Source: Campylobacterales bacterium
Lineage (GTDB): Bacteria > Campylobacterota > Campylobacteria > Campylobacterales > Sulfurimonadaceae
NCBI GenBank assembly: GCA_026390165.1
Contig: JAPLGM010000004.1
Coordinates: forward strand, 124,001-188,000
DNA length: 64,000 bases
Direction: 5' to 3'
Positions 26,643-35,069 of this stretch are shown here, one piece after another. The notes beneath the pieces are model-generated. The model ran no database searches. It was given only the letters and a program-made list of their open reading frames with translations, and was not told where the DNA came from. How positions within the stretch are numbered: position 1 is the first letter of the stretch; the number at the start of each line of letters is the position of its first letter. The translations under genes were made by a program, and so were the position numbers.

Positions 26643-28310
26643 ATGAAAAATATGTCTACGGGCAAATACCGCCCTTATCCTCAAGTTGATTTGCCAAACC
26701 GTATTTGGCCGTCCAAAACTATCACCCATGCCCCTATCTGGTGCAGTGTCGATTTACGCGACGGAAACCAAGCGTTGATCACCCCGATGAATTTGGATCA
26801 AAAACTCTCTCTCTTCACCCTCTTGCTGAAACTCGGATTTAAAAATATCGAGGTGGGATTCCCCTCCGCATCCAAAGTGGAATTTGACTTTTTGCGCACT
26901 TTGGTCGAGCAAAAACTGATTCCTGATGATGTGACGGTACAAGTCCTCGTCCAAGCGCGCGAACATTTGATCGATAAAACATTTGAAGCGTTGGCAGGGG
27001 TTAAAAAAGCGATTGTCCATTTGTACAACTCCACCTCCGTGGCACAGCGTAAAATCGTATTTGGTAAAGAGCAGGATGAGATTATCGCCTTGGCTCTTGA
27101 AGGGGTAGATATGGTCAAAGCGCGCGCTGCTAAACACGACGGTGAGATTATGCTCGAGTACTCTCCTGAGAGTTTTACGGGGACGGAACTCGAATTTGCC
27201 GCTCGTATCTGTAACGCCGTAACGGATCGTTGGGAAATCAGCGCAACACGAAAAGTGGTGATCAACCTTCCCGCAACGGTCGAGATGGCGACACCAAACG
27301 TTTATGCCGATCAGATCGAGTGGATGAGTCGACATTTGACCAACCGTGAACATGTGTTGATCTCGACCCATACCCACAATGACCGTGGAACCTCGGTCGC
27401 GGCGACGGAATTGGCGTTGCTGGCAGGAGCGGATCGTGTCGAGGGGACGTTGCTCTCTAACGGCGAGCGTACCGGAAACGTCGATATTATCACGTTGGCA
27501 TTGAATATGTACACCCAAGGGGTTGATCCGGAACTTGATTTCAGCGATTTGGAGACGGTGGTGCGCGTTGTCGAAGAGTGTACCGATATGAAAACCCATG
27601 AGCGTCACCCGTATGTGGGTGAACTCGTTTACACGGCGTTTTCAGGTTCTCACCAAGACGCGATCAACAAAGGGTTGGCGTATCAACGTGCCAAAGATGA
27701 TGCGTTTTGGGAAGTGCCGTACCTCCCTATCGATCCGCAGGATGTGGGGCGTAACTACGAGGGGATTATCCGTATCAACTCCCAATCGGGCAAAGGGGGT
27801 GTAGCGTACGTCCTCGAAGATAAATTCGGCTATTCGTTGCCGAAGAAAATGCACCCTGAAATCGGAACCATCGTTCAGCGCGTTACGGACGAAGCGGGAC
27901 GCGAACTTTCAAGCGAAGAGATTTTGGATATTTTCGAGAAAACCTATTTCGGGGAGCCGCACGATATCGAGTTTGTTGATTACTCGGTAATCTCGGAGAG
28001 TGCCAAAGAACACTCGGCGAAATGTGTATTGGAATACACCCATAACGGCAAAGTAATCCGAAGCGAAGGGCAGGGGAACGGTCCGATCGATGCGTGTAAA
28101 AATGCGTTGATGGTGGAATATTCCCACAATTTTAAAATCCTCTCGTACTCTGAGCACTCACGCGGAGAGCTTTCCAGTGCCGAAGCGGTCGCGTATATCG
28201 AGATTCAGACGGAAAGTTTGGAGAAGTTTTTCGGGGTAGGGTGTGATAATGATATTACCGTTGCGTCGATCAAAGCGATGTTTAGTGCATTGAATAGAGC
28301 GTTTTCGTAA
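26643..28310 (+). CDS. leuA: 2-isopropylmalate synthase
   Basis: LeuA condenses acetyl-CoA with 2-ketoisovalerate in leucine synthesis. The start is placed at ATG 26643 (MKNMSTGKYRPYP), 8 bases after AAGGAG, giving 555 residues. The DRE-TIM barrel metal motifs VDLRDGNQAL and STHTHNDRG and a C-terminal regulatory domain are present; it is the long form common in actinobacteria and some proteobacteria. Sampled lines are GC-rich (35 and 38 of 60 bases at 27241-27300 and 27421-27480), above neighbouring murG (29 of 60 at 25741-25800). Repeats flank it, so transfer is possible. Confidence 0.94.
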   Translation: MKNMSTGKYRPYPQVDLPNRIWPSKTITHAPIWCSVDLRDGNQALITPMNLDQKLSLFTLLLKLGFKNIEVGFPSASKVEFDFLRTLVEQKLIPDDVTVQVLVQAREHLIDKTFEALAGVKKAIVHLYNSTSVAQRKIVFGKEQDEIIALALEGVDMVKARAAKHDGEIMLEYSPESFTGTELEFAARICNAVTDRWEISATRKVVINLPATVEMATPNVYADQIEWMSRHLTNREHVLISTHTHNDRGTSVAATELALLAGADRVEGTLLSNGERTGNVDIITLALNMYTQGVDPELDFSDLETVVRVVEECTDMKTHERHPYVGELVYTAFSGSHQDAINKGLAYQRAKDDAFWEVPYLPIDPQDVGRNYEGIIRINSQSGKGGVAYVLEDKFGYSLPKKMHPEIGTIVQRVTDEAGRELSSEEILDIFEKTYFGEPHDIEFVDYSVISESAKEHSAKCVLEYTHNGKVIRSEGQGNGPIDACKNALMVEYSHNFKILSYSEHSRGELSSAEAVAYIEIQTESLEKFFGVGCDNDITVASIKAMFSALNRAFS

Positions 28311-28321
28311 CTTCTTCCGTC

Positions 28322-28425
28322 ATTCCGTGCCACGACACGGAATCCATCCCCGTTCGTGGTGAGCTCGTTGAACCATGAATGCCTTTCGACATACCCTATA
28401 GGGCACAAGTGCTCAGTGCGAACGG
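28322..28425. repeat. Dispersed REP-like palindromes downstream of leuA
   Basis: The first palindrome (28322-28343) pairs ATTCCGTG with CACGGAAT. The second (28350-28425) is a large imperfect hairpin whose arms begin CGTTCGTGGTGAGC and end GCTCAGTGCGAACG. Its inner TTGAACCATGAA matches the element at 37754-37811, which is the same family in the opposite orientation. Such elements occur between genes in many bacteria. They occupy much of the leuA-alaS gap. Confidence 0.7.
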
Positions 28426-28452
28426 AAAATATTTTATTTCTATTTTTTGTGC

Positions 28453-28458
28453 TATAAT
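28453..28458 (+). promoter_or_regulatory. Promoter -10 box of a candidate small RNA
   Basis: TATAAT preceded by TGC (an extended -10, TTTTGTGCTATAAT) and by a T-rich region lies 49 bp before a strong terminator hairpin and far from the next gene start. Transcription would begin near 28465. Confidence 0.55.
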
Positions 28459-28464
28459 TTTTTC

Positions 28465-28544
28465 GTTGTTATCACTTTTCATACGTTCAATGGAGTGGCA
28501 TTATTAAGGTCGAGGGATTAATTACCCTTTGACCTTTTTTTTTG
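28465..28544 (+). ncRNA. Candidate small RNA of about 75-80 nt
   Basis: An extended -10 promoter (28453-28458) is followed, with no open reading frame of note between, by a GC-containing hairpin and nine T residues ending at 28544. Promoter plus intrinsic terminator about 80 nt apart is the layout of a free-standing small RNA. It could instead be a terminated leader controlling alaS, whose own -10 box lies further down at 28596. No known RNA family was recognised. Confidence 0.4.
28507..28544 (+). terminator. Strong intrinsic terminator upstream of alaS
   Basis: AAGGTC and GGG (28507-28517) pair with CCC and GACCTT (to 28537) around ATTAATTA with a small internal bulge; a run of nine T (28536-28544) follows. 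This is the cleanest intrinsic terminator in the window. Confidence 0.8.
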
Positions 28545-28595
28545 TCCTCTTTCTCAATTTTTTCTCCTAATTTCTTTCTTTAAACCCATCTTCGC

Positions 28596-28601
28596 TATAA
28601 T
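28596..28601 (+). promoter_or_regulatory. alaS promoter -10 box
   Basis: TATAAT in the context TTCGCTATAATCGC lies 40 bp before the alaS start and beyond the terminator, so alaS has its own housekeeping promoter. The upstream region is T-rich without a clear -35, as usual in this phylum. Confidence 0.6.
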
Positions 28602-28635
28602 CGCTCAATTTTATCCCTAAGTGAGAATACCCATG

Positions 28636-31185
28636 ATGGATGTCCGCGAAGCTTTTTTAGCCTTTTTTGAATCAAAAAACCACACCCGAGTTGCCAGTTC
28701 TCCTCTTGTCCCTGATGATGCAACGTTGTTGTTTACCAATGCTGGTATGGTTCCGTTCAAGTCTATTTTTACAGGTGATATTCCTATCCCAAGCAATCCA
28801 AGAGCAACCAGTTCACAAACCTGTTTACGTGCTGGGGGGAAGCATAACGATTTGGAAAACGTCGGTCATACGGCACGCCACCATACGTTTTTTGAGATGT
28901 TGGGGAACTTTAGTTTCGGTGATTATTTTAAAGAAGAGGCGATTGCCTACGCATGGGAGTTTATTACGTCAGTGATGAAACTTCCTGTTGAAAAACTGTG
29001 GGTAACGGTTCATGAAAGCGACGATGAGGCGGAAGAGATATGGAAAAAACATATTTCAGCCGATCGTATTATGCGTTTAGGGGACAAAGATAATTTTTGG
29101 CAAATGGGTGACACGGGTCCGTGTGGTCCGTGTTCGGAGATTTTCGTCGATCAGGGTGCGGAACATTTCAATGGACCCGAAGATTATATGGGGGGAGATG
29201 GGGATCGTTTCTTAGAAATTTGGAATCTCGTCTTTATGCAGTATGAGCGTAATGCTCAAGGTGAGTTAAAACCGCTCCCAAAACCCTCTATCGATACGGG
29301 GATGGGATTGGAGCGTGCGGTTGCCGTCCTTGAAGGGGTTCATAGCAACTATGACTCATCCTTATTTATGCCGATTATCCATAAAGTGGAAGCCCTTATC
29401 GGTAAACCGTATCGTTATGCAAGCGGTGCATCGTACCGTGTTATTGCCGATCATATCCGTACGGTGACATTTCTTTTAGCACAAGGGACGAACTTCTCGA
29501 ATGAAGGGCGTGGGTATGTTCTTCGTCGAATCTTGCGCCGTGCAGTGCGTCATGGGTACCTCCTTGGATTTACGAAACCATTTATGTATGAGATTGCCGA
29601 TACGGTAGCGGAGCTTATGGGGAAACAATATCCCTATATTGTTGAAAAACTCACGATTTTAAAAGAGCAAATCATGCTCGAAGAGGAGCGTTTCTTTAAA
29701 ACGATCGCATCGGGTATTGAACTCTTTAATGAAGAGCTGAAAAATACCAAAGAGATCTTTAGCGGTGAAGTGGCGTTCAAACTTTATGATACGTTTGGAT
29801 TCCCCCTCGATCTTACCGAAGATATGCTCAAAGAGAAAAATCTCGCACTTGATACCGATACGTTTGAAACATTAATGAAAGAACAGCGAGTCCGTGCAAA
29901 AGCAGCATGGAAAGGGTCGGGAGATGCAGCTGTCGATGGCGATTTTAAAACCCTTTTGGAAACCTTTGGAATCAACACCTTTATCGGCTACACGACGATG
30001 AAAGCTCCTGTCAAAATTCAAGCCCTTCTGGGTGAAAATTTCGAGCGGGTGGAGCAGCTTCACGCACTTCAAAAAGGGTGGGTACTTCTCGAAGAGACCC
30101 CTTTTTATGCCGAGAGTGGCGGACAGGCTGGTGATATTGGTGTGTTAGACAATAAAGCAACGATCACTGATACGAAAAAATTCCACGGATTAAATCTTTC
30201 CCATATTCAGACAAAAGAAACCCTTACTGTTGGCGAAACCATTGAAGCCATTGTCGATGTATCACGGCATGAGATTGCCAAACACCACTCGGCAACCCAT
30301 TTGCTCCACGCGGCATTGTATGAATTATTAGGGGAGCATATTTCCCAAGCAGGTTCATTGGTCGAGCATAATCGTCTCCGTTTTGACTTTTCACACCCAA
30401 AAGCGATGACCTCAGAGGAAGTGGCACTGACAGAAGAGCGTGTCAACTACCATATCCTCCATGCACTTAGCGGTATTACCCAAGAGCTGAGCATCGATGA
30501 AGCGAAGAAAAGCGGTGCCAAAGCGCAGTTCGGGGAAAAATATGGCGATATCGTTCGGGTTGTCAATTTCGGAACGGCATCGGTTGAGTTTTGCGGTGGT
30601 GTCCACGTTGATAATACAGCTTCCATCGGGACATTTATTATCGTAAAAGAGAGCGGTGTCAGTGCAGGGGTACGACGTATTGAAGCCGTATGTGGAAATG
30701 CCGCTTATAATCATTTTAAAGCCAATCGCCATCTTCTCGAAGAGCTAGAAGTATCGGTCAAAAACCGTGATATATTAGCAGGAGTAGAGCGTCTTAAAGA
30801 GCAAGTAAAAACCCTTAAAACCGAAATAACTACCCTCTCATCGGCTTCGAAAGAAGAGCTTACTGTTACAATGATGGGCAACACTGCCGTTGTTGTTGCT
30901 GAACTTTCCGTGGGGGATATCAAAGAGCGTATTGATGAACTTAAAAATACGCACGAGTCACTTTGTGTAATGTTGTTCCAAGTTAAAGACGATAAAGTTC
31001 TACTTGCCAGCGGGGTCAAAAACTCCTCCGTAAAAGCGGGAGATTGGGTCAAAGCAATCGCCCCTATCGTCGGTGGCGGTGGCGGAGGACGACCAGACTT
31101 CGCCCAAGCAGGTGGAAAAGATCCCTCTAAAATAAATGAAGCGTTAGGGGAAGCTCTGGCGTATATCACCAAGGAACTTAATTAA
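28636..31185 (+). CDS. alaS: Alanyl-tRNA synthetase
   Basis: AlaRS charges tRNA-Ala and edits mischarged Ser and Gly. The start is placed at ATG 28636 ([14 protein letters not shown]), the family N-terminus; GTG 28621 and ATG 28633 are in-frame alternatives. The 849-residue protein has the class II catalytic domain ([29 protein letters not shown] region), the editing domain zinc motif HHSATHLLH with the later CGGVHVDNT, and a glycine-rich C-terminal [16 protein letters not shown]. Its stop overlaps the next ATG by one base. Confidence 0.96.
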   Translation: MDVREAFLAFFESKNHTRVASSPLVPDDATLLFTNAGMVPFKSIFTGDIPIPSNPRATSSQTCLRAGGKHNDLENVGHTARHHTFFEMLGNFSFGDYFKEEAIAYAWEFITSVMKLPVEKLWVTVHESDDEAEEIWKKHISADRIMRLGDKDNFWQMGDTGPCGPCSEIFVDQGAEHFNGPEDYMGGDGDRFLEIWNLVFMQYERNAQGELKPLPKPSIDTGMGLERAVAVLEGVHSNYDSSLFMPIIHKVEALIGKPYRYASGASYRVIADHIRTVTFLLAQGTNFSNEGRGYVLRRILRRAVRHGYLLGFTKPFMYEIADTVAELMGKQYPYIVEKLTILKEQIMLEEERFFKTIASGIELFNEELKNTKEIFSGEVAFKLYDTFGFPLDLTEDMLKEKNLALDTDTFETLMKEQRVRAKAAWKGSGDAAVDGDFKTLLETFGINTFIGYTTMKAPVKIQALLGENFERVEQLHALQKGWVLLEETPFYAESGGQAGDIGVLDNKATITDTKKFHGLNLSHIQTKETLTVGETIEAIVDVSRHEIAKHHSATHLLHAALYELLGEHISQAGSLVEHNRLRFDFSHPKAMTSEEVALTEERVNYHILHALSGITQELSIDEAKKSGAKAQFGEKYGDIVRVVNFGTASVEFCGGVHVDNTASIGTFIIVKESGVSAGVRRIEAVCGNAAYNHFKANRHLLEELEVSVKNRDILAGVERLKEQVKTLKTEITTLSSASKEELTVTMMGNTAVVVAELSVGDIKERIDELKNTHESLCVMLFQVKDDKVLLASGVKNSSVKAGDWVKAIAPIVGGGGGGRPDFAQAGGKDPSKINEALGEALAYITKELN

Positions 31186-31721
31186 TGAAAGATTTTATGG
31201 TTCAACTTTTTGCTGATTATCGTACACCGATAGTTTTTTTACACGTACTGAGTGCTGTTGTTTGGGTCGGAGGGATGATTGCCATCCGTTTTGCCGTTCA
31301 TCAATCGTGCGCGATGATTGCCGATCCAAAAATGAGAATGGAGCGGGCAGTTCATACTTTGAGAAGATTGTTTACGATTGTATTGCCTTTTGTGATTGTC
31401 CTGATTGTCACGGCAGTTATTATGGCAGTAGGTCTTGGATTTCGTGCAGCGGCGTTGGATGAAATGGGAAATGTGATCGATGCGAATGCGATGAATTTGT
31501 ACAAAATCGTCCATCTCAAAGAGGCAATTTGGTTGGTGATGGCGATCAATCTTGGTGCCATGATGTTTCGACGCAATCAAGCCCAAAAAGCACTTGCTAA
31601 CAATGATCTAGGGCGTGCTAAGTCAATGCTTGAAGTGATTAGCAAATATATGGTTCCTTTGAATATTGTTCTTGGGGTTATTGCTATTTTTATCGGTGTG
31701 TTTTTACGTAACGCATATTGA
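31185..31721 (+). CDS. CopD-like four-helix membrane protein
   Basis: This is a 178-residue inner-membrane protein with four predicted helices (about 15-35, 65-90, 110-130 and 155-175). FLHVLSAVVWVGGM, with a His in helix 1, and HLKEAIWLVMAIN, with a His before helix 3, resemble the CopD/heme-linked membrane families. The function is uncertain. It is fused by one-base overlaps (TAATG, TGATG) to alaS upstream and maf downstream, so it is part of that operon. Confidence 0.6.
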   Translation: MKDFMVQLFADYRTPIVFLHVLSAVVWVGGMIAIRFAVHQSCAMIADPKMRMERAVHTLRRLFTIVLPFVIVLIVTAVIMAVGLGFRAAALDEMGNVIDANAMNLYKIVHLKEAIWLVMAINLGAMMFRRNQAQKALANNDLGRAKSMLEVISKYMVPLNIVLGVIAIFIGVFLRNAY

Positions 31722-32266
31722 TGCTCCGTCTTTGTTCCTCCTCCATCACCCGCGCTGAACTTCTTCGCACAGCGGGTATCCCCTTTTTCCAAGAGTCCAT
31801 CGATTTCGATGAAGACTCTATTGTTTCTTCTTGTCCTAAAAATTTTGTTTACCAAGCCACGCTCGGAAAATACCGTGTCAACTATGAAAAATTTGGATGC
31901 ACTGATTTTCCTTTACTTGTAGCGGATACAGTCGTTACGGCGCAAGATAAAATCTTGCGAAAAGCCAAAGATGAAGCGGATGCGCGCGCTATTTTAGCAA
32001 CACAAAGCGGCTGTGAAGTGACTATTCTCACCTGTATGATTTACAAAACACCTCGTTTAGAACTTCTCGATATTTCTTCTACCCACTATTTTTTCAATCC
32101 ATTTGATCCCGATGATATTGATCGCTACATCGCAAGCGGTGAGTGGCGCGGAAAAGCGGGGGCGTGTATGGTAGAGGGGTTTTGTAAACCGTATATTCGT
32201 GAAACGAGAGGTTTTGAGAGTACGGCGATGGGGCTTTGTGTGGAAGTGCTTAAACCTTTTCTTTAA
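31721..32266 (+). CDS. maf: Maf-family nucleoside triphosphate pyrophosphatase
   Basis: Maf proteins hydrolyse non-canonical or modified nucleotides to monophosphates and can slow septation. The 181-residue protein has the N-terminal LRLCSSSITRAELLRTAGI pattern, the VADTVV motif (family VxADTVV) with the catalytic Asp, and a C-terminal AGACMVEGF like the family GKAGAYGIQG. ATG 31721 overlaps the preceding stop by one base; a TTG one codon earlier is less likely. Confidence 0.9.
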   Translation: MLRLCSSSITRAELLRTAGIPFFQESIDFDEDSIVSSCPKNFVYQATLGKYRVNYEKFGCTDFPLLVADTVVTAQDKILRKAKDEADARAILATQSGCEVTILTCMIYKTPRLELLDISSTHYFFNPFDPDDIDRYIASGEWRGKAGACMVEGFCKPYIRETRGFESTAMGLCVEVLKPFL

Positions 32267-32279
32267 AAAATAAAATGTC

Positions 32280-32305
32280 AATTGTAGCCGTTTTGTGCTA
32301 CAATT
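32280..32305. promoter_or_regulatory. Inverted-repeat operator upstream of the DinJ-YafQ module
   Basis: AATTGTAGC (32280-32288) and GCTACAATT (32297-32305) are perfect 9-bp arms around an 8-nt centre, 23 bp before the antitoxin start. DinJ-type antitoxins bind palindromes over their own promoter, so this is the likely autoregulatory site. TACAAT in the right arm could be the -10 box. Confidence 0.6.
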
Positions 32306-32327
32306 ATAAAAATATAAAGGAGTTACT

Positions 32328-32603
32328 ATGGCGATGGAAGCAACTATTAGAGCTCGATGCGATGCAGATTTAAAGAACGCGGCAGAAGCAATATTTAAAG
32401 AGCTTGGTATTTCTACGTCCCAAGCGATTAATATGTTTTTAGCTAAAGTTAAAAGAGAAAAAGGTATCCCTTTTGAACTAAAAATTCCTAATGAACTAAC
32501 GGCGAATGCAATGGAAGAAGCTCGAAGAGGGATTAATATGGAATCCATTACGTTAGATGAGCTGAAGGGTGAATTTGAAAGTATGAGACATGCTAAGCGT
32601 TGA
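32328..32603 (+). CDS. dinJ: RelB/DinJ-family antitoxin
   Basis: This is a 91-residue protein with an N-terminal ribbon-helix-helix DNA-binding region (ATIRARCDADLKNAAEAIF then ELGISTSQAINMFL), the signature of DinJ/RelB antitoxins, and a C-terminal toxin-neutralising tail. AAAGGAG precedes the ATG. It overlaps the toxin gene by 14 bp and probably represses the pair through the inverted repeat upstream. Confidence 0.9.
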   Translation: MAMEATIRARCDADLKNAAEAIFKELGISTSQAINMFLAKVKREKGIPFELKIPNELTANAMEEARRGINMESITLDELKGEFESMRHAKR

Positions 32604-32859
32604 GCGACATAAGCAATTTATAAAAGATAGTGCGAGTATTAAATTAAGCGAAAAGCATTTTTCAAAATTTGTCGTTTATTTGGCTAAATTGATACAAAAC
32701 GAATGTTTACCCGCAGAAGCACACAATCATGAGCTCGATGGAGATTGGAAAGGTTTTTTGGAGTTTCATATTAGTGGTGATTTACTGATAATTTATAGAA
32801 TTGATGACAAGATACTTAAACTTATTAGGATGGGATCACATTCTCAATTGTTTGGGTGA
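32590..32859 (+). CDS. yafQ: YafQ-family mRNA interferase toxin
   Basis: This is an 89-residue RelE-superfamily toxin that would cut mRNA on the ribosome. The HELDGDWKGFLEFHI stretch and the following DLLIIYRID are the conserved YafQ core with the catalytic histidines; a further conserved His is in the C-terminal GSHSQLFG. It starts inside the antitoxin gene (14-bp overlap), as is usual for this pair. The REP-transposase unit lies directly downstream. Confidence 0.9.
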   Translation: MLSVERHKQFIKDSASIKLSEKHFSKFVVYLAKLIQNECLPAEAHNHELDGDWKGFLEFHISGDLLIIYRIDDKILKLIRMGSHSQLFG

Positions 32860-32927
32860 TAAAAAATGAATAATCTTTACGTACATAATGTTCCTTTGCC
32901 TCATCAATCATATGAGACGCGAGGATT

Positions 32928-32964
32928 CCTCGTTCCCAAGCTCCAGCTTGGGAATGCATACTAA
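32928..32964 (-). repeat. REP element, left copy flanking the RAYT gene
   Basis: These 37 bases are the exact reverse complement of 33531-33567. The core is itself a hairpin: TTCCCAAGCT pairs with AGCTTGGGAA around CC. This hairpin-with-flank design is the substrate form of REP-associated tyrosine transposases, and the gene lies between the two copies. Confidence 0.88.
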
Positions 32965-32987
32965 AGCTAACGAGACAATAACAAACA

Positions 32988-33521
32988 ATGGGTAGAAGCA
33001 GATATAAAATAGTCGAACCAATGCACCCACATTTTATTACGTGTACCATATTGCATTGGATACCGATATTCACACGAATGGAAACCGTTCAAATTGTATT
33101 GGATAGTCTCAAATATCTACAAAAGAGTGATAACTTAAAAATCTATGCGTATGTTATCTTGGAAAACCATCTTCATTTAATAGCAAGTAGTGACGATATT
33201 TCCAAATCAATGCAAAAGTTCAAATCATTCACAGCTAAAGAAATTTTGTATTATCTACAAAAACAAAATGCGAAAACAATACTCGATCAATTGGCATTTT
33301 ATAAAAAAGCTCACAAAATAGAAACATCTTATCAATTATGGCAAGAAGGAATACAGCCAAAATGTATTCAAAATGAAGCTATGATGATTGAGAGGGTAAA
33401 CTATATCCATCAAAATCCTCTTAAGAGGGGATATGTGGATGAGGCTAAACACTGGAGATACAGCAGCGCGAGAGATTATGAAGAGATTGAAGGATTGTTG
33501 GAGGTTGAACGGTTATGGTAA
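32988..33521 (+). CDS. REP-associated tyrosine transposase (RAYT, Y1/HUH family)
   Basis: RAYTs are single-copy HUH enzymes that cut and join REP hairpins as single strands. The 177-residue protein shows the metal-binding HUH motif in ENHLHLIA (His61, His63) and the catalytic tyrosine (Tyr139) in NYIHQNPLKRGYV, the family's YIxxNPxxxG form. Perfect inverted REP copies sit 24 bp upstream and 10 bp downstream, which makes a complete REPtron. All key residues are intact, so it may be active. Confidence 0.9.
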   Translation: MGRSRYKIVEPMHPHFITCTILHWIPIFTRMETVQIVLDSLKYLQKSDNLKIYAYVILENHLHLIASSDDISKSMQKFKSFTAKEILYYLQKQNAKTILDQLAFYKKAHKIETSYQLWQEGIQPKCIQNEAMMIERVNYIHQNPLKRGYVDEAKHWRYSSARDYEEIEGLLEVERLW

Positions 33522-33530
33522 ATAGTAGCA

Positions 33531-33567
33531 TTAGTATGCATTCCCAAGCTGGAGCTTGGGAACGAGG
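33531..33567 (+). repeat. REP element, right copy flanking the RAYT gene
   Basis: This is a perfect inverted partner of 32928-32964 (37 of 37 bases), with the same TTCCCAAGCT / AGCTTGGGAA hairpin. Its right edge abuts the truncated DUF1016-type coding remnant, so the unit probably inserted into, or recombined with, that gene. Confidence 0.88.
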
Positions 33568-33835
33568 GCAAATACTTAAGCATGAGCGAGCAGAGTATGG
33601 CAAAGAGATTGTCAACTCATTGAGTAGACAATTGGTGAATATGTATGGGAATGGATATTCTGCAAAAAATCTCAGACATATGATGAAATTTTTGGTAATA
33701 TTGAAATTGTCTCTACACTATCGAGACAATTGTCATGGTCTTATTTTAAAGAATTTATCTACCTGCAAGACAAACTAAAAATAGAGTTTTACACCCAAAT
33801 GTGTAAGCTTGATCATTGAGCGGTTTCTATTAGGA
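33568..33835 (+). pseudogene. DUF1016/YhcG-type PDDEXK nuclease remnant
   Basis: Directly after the REP copy, the frame reads ILKHERAEYGKEIVNSLSRQ then LVNMYGNGYSAKNLRHMMKF, the N-terminal DUF1016 domain without its first part. A frameshift near 33690 moves the continuing homology (FGNIEIVSTLSRQLSW, FKEFIYLQDKLKIEFYTQM) to another frame, which ends KLDH-stop at 33817-33819 where the family has Trp. The nuclease domain is missing. This gene is dead. Confidence 0.78.
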
Positions 33836-33954
33836 AAGGGGGATCAAAGGGTAAAACCCCTCGCCCTTAGTTACCGCTCCATTGATTACACAGACAGTTT
33901 TGTTCGCAATAAAATTATAGCATATAAAAGTACAAAAAAATACGAAGAGAACCT

Positions 33955-35064
33955 ATGAATAACAATCCCTACACCAACGAACTAAAAGCCCTAAAACGTT
34001 CAGGACGTTACCGTGAACGCCATCTGATCGATGAAAATCTGATCGATATGGCCTCCAACGATTATCTAGGTTTGGCACATAACGAAGAGTTACATCGTAA
34101 GGCGTGCGAGACGTTAAAAAACTACGGTTATCACGCTCCAAAATCCTCTATGCTGGTTAATGGCTATCACCCTATCCATCAAAATTTTGAACGTGCGTTA
34201 TGTGAGGCTAACGGTTTTGAAGCGGGAATTGTGATGGGGAGCGGATTTAATGCCAATATCGGTTTGATGGAAGCGTTGGTGCGTAAGGGCGATTTGTTGC
34301 TTATGGACGAAGAGTATCATGCAAGCGGTGTTTTGGGTGCGAAGATGGCTGAGGGGCGTGTTGAATTTTTTGCCCATAATGATCCTATTGCACTTGAGTA
34401 TGCACTCCAAAATGCACCTGAGAAGCGGATTGTTGTTGCTGTTGAGGGGATCTACTCTATGGGTGGCGATTTACTGTGCCGAGAGATTTTAGAGGTATGT
34501 GAACGGTATGAGGTTATCGTAATTTTGGATGAAGCCCACAGCAGTGGGGTGATCGGTGAGCGGTTGATGGGGATTCTGGATTATTATGCCATTGCCCCTA
34601 CTCCGCTCATGATAAAAATGGGGACACTCGGTAAAGCGTATGGGAGTTTCGGGGCGTATGTTCTCAGCTCTGCTCATATATCGGAGTATCTTATTAACCG
34701 TGCTAAAAATGTTATTTATGCCACCGCCCCCTCTCTTTATGATACGGCATTAGCCCATCATTCACTACTGTATATTCACAAAAACGTTATACCGCTAAAA
34801 GAACAAATCCAAAAGCGTCAACGACTCATCAAAGAGATATTAGGGCTAGATGTCGGGGGATTGATCGTCCCCATCGAGATCGGGGATAATCGTGAAGTTA
34901 TGGCGTTGCAACAATCGCTTAAAGAGGAGATAGGAGTGCATATTGGTTCCATTCGTCAACCGACCGTGAAAAGGGCGATACTGCGTCTCATAGCACGGAC
35001 GGATATACCGATAGAGACTTTAGAGAAGGTGTGTAAACGTTTTAGTCACATTAGGGTAAAATAA
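33955..35064 (+). CDS. bioF: 8-amino-7-oxononanoate synthase
   Basis: BioF is the PLP enzyme that condenses pimeloyl-ACP (or CoA) with alanine in biotin synthesis. The 369-residue protein has the substrate region NDYLGLAHN, the cofactor-site DEAHSSGVIG, and the PLP lysine in MGTLGKAYGS (Lys227). Length is close to family normal. The next gene, an ABC ATPase, follows after a few bases, so the two are probably co-transcribed. Confidence 0.92.
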   Translation: MNNNPYTNELKALKRSGRYRERHLIDENLIDMASNDYLGLAHNEELHRKACETLKNYGYHAPKSSMLVNGYHPIHQNFERALCEANGFEAGIVMGSGFNANIGLMEALVRKGDLLLMDEEYHASGVLGAKMAEGRVEFFAHNDPIALEYALQNAPEKRIVVAVEGIYSMGGDLLCREILEVCERYEVIVILDEAHSSGVIGERLMGILDYYAIAPTPLMIKMGTLGKAYGSFGAYVLSSAHISEYLINRAKNVIYATAPSLYDTALAHHSLLYIHKNVIPLKEQIQKRQRLIKEILGLDVGGLIVPIEIGDNREVMALQQSLKEEIGVHIGSIRQPTVKRAILRLIARTDIPIETLEKVCKRFSHIRVK

Positions 35065-35069
35065 GGGTG

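Noticed and set aside
26754-27608. Long open frame of 284 codons on the minus strand inside leuA
   Set aside because: It is antisense to a clear, full-length leuA, has no ribosome-binding site or family motif, and its length follows from the GC-rich codon use of leuA.
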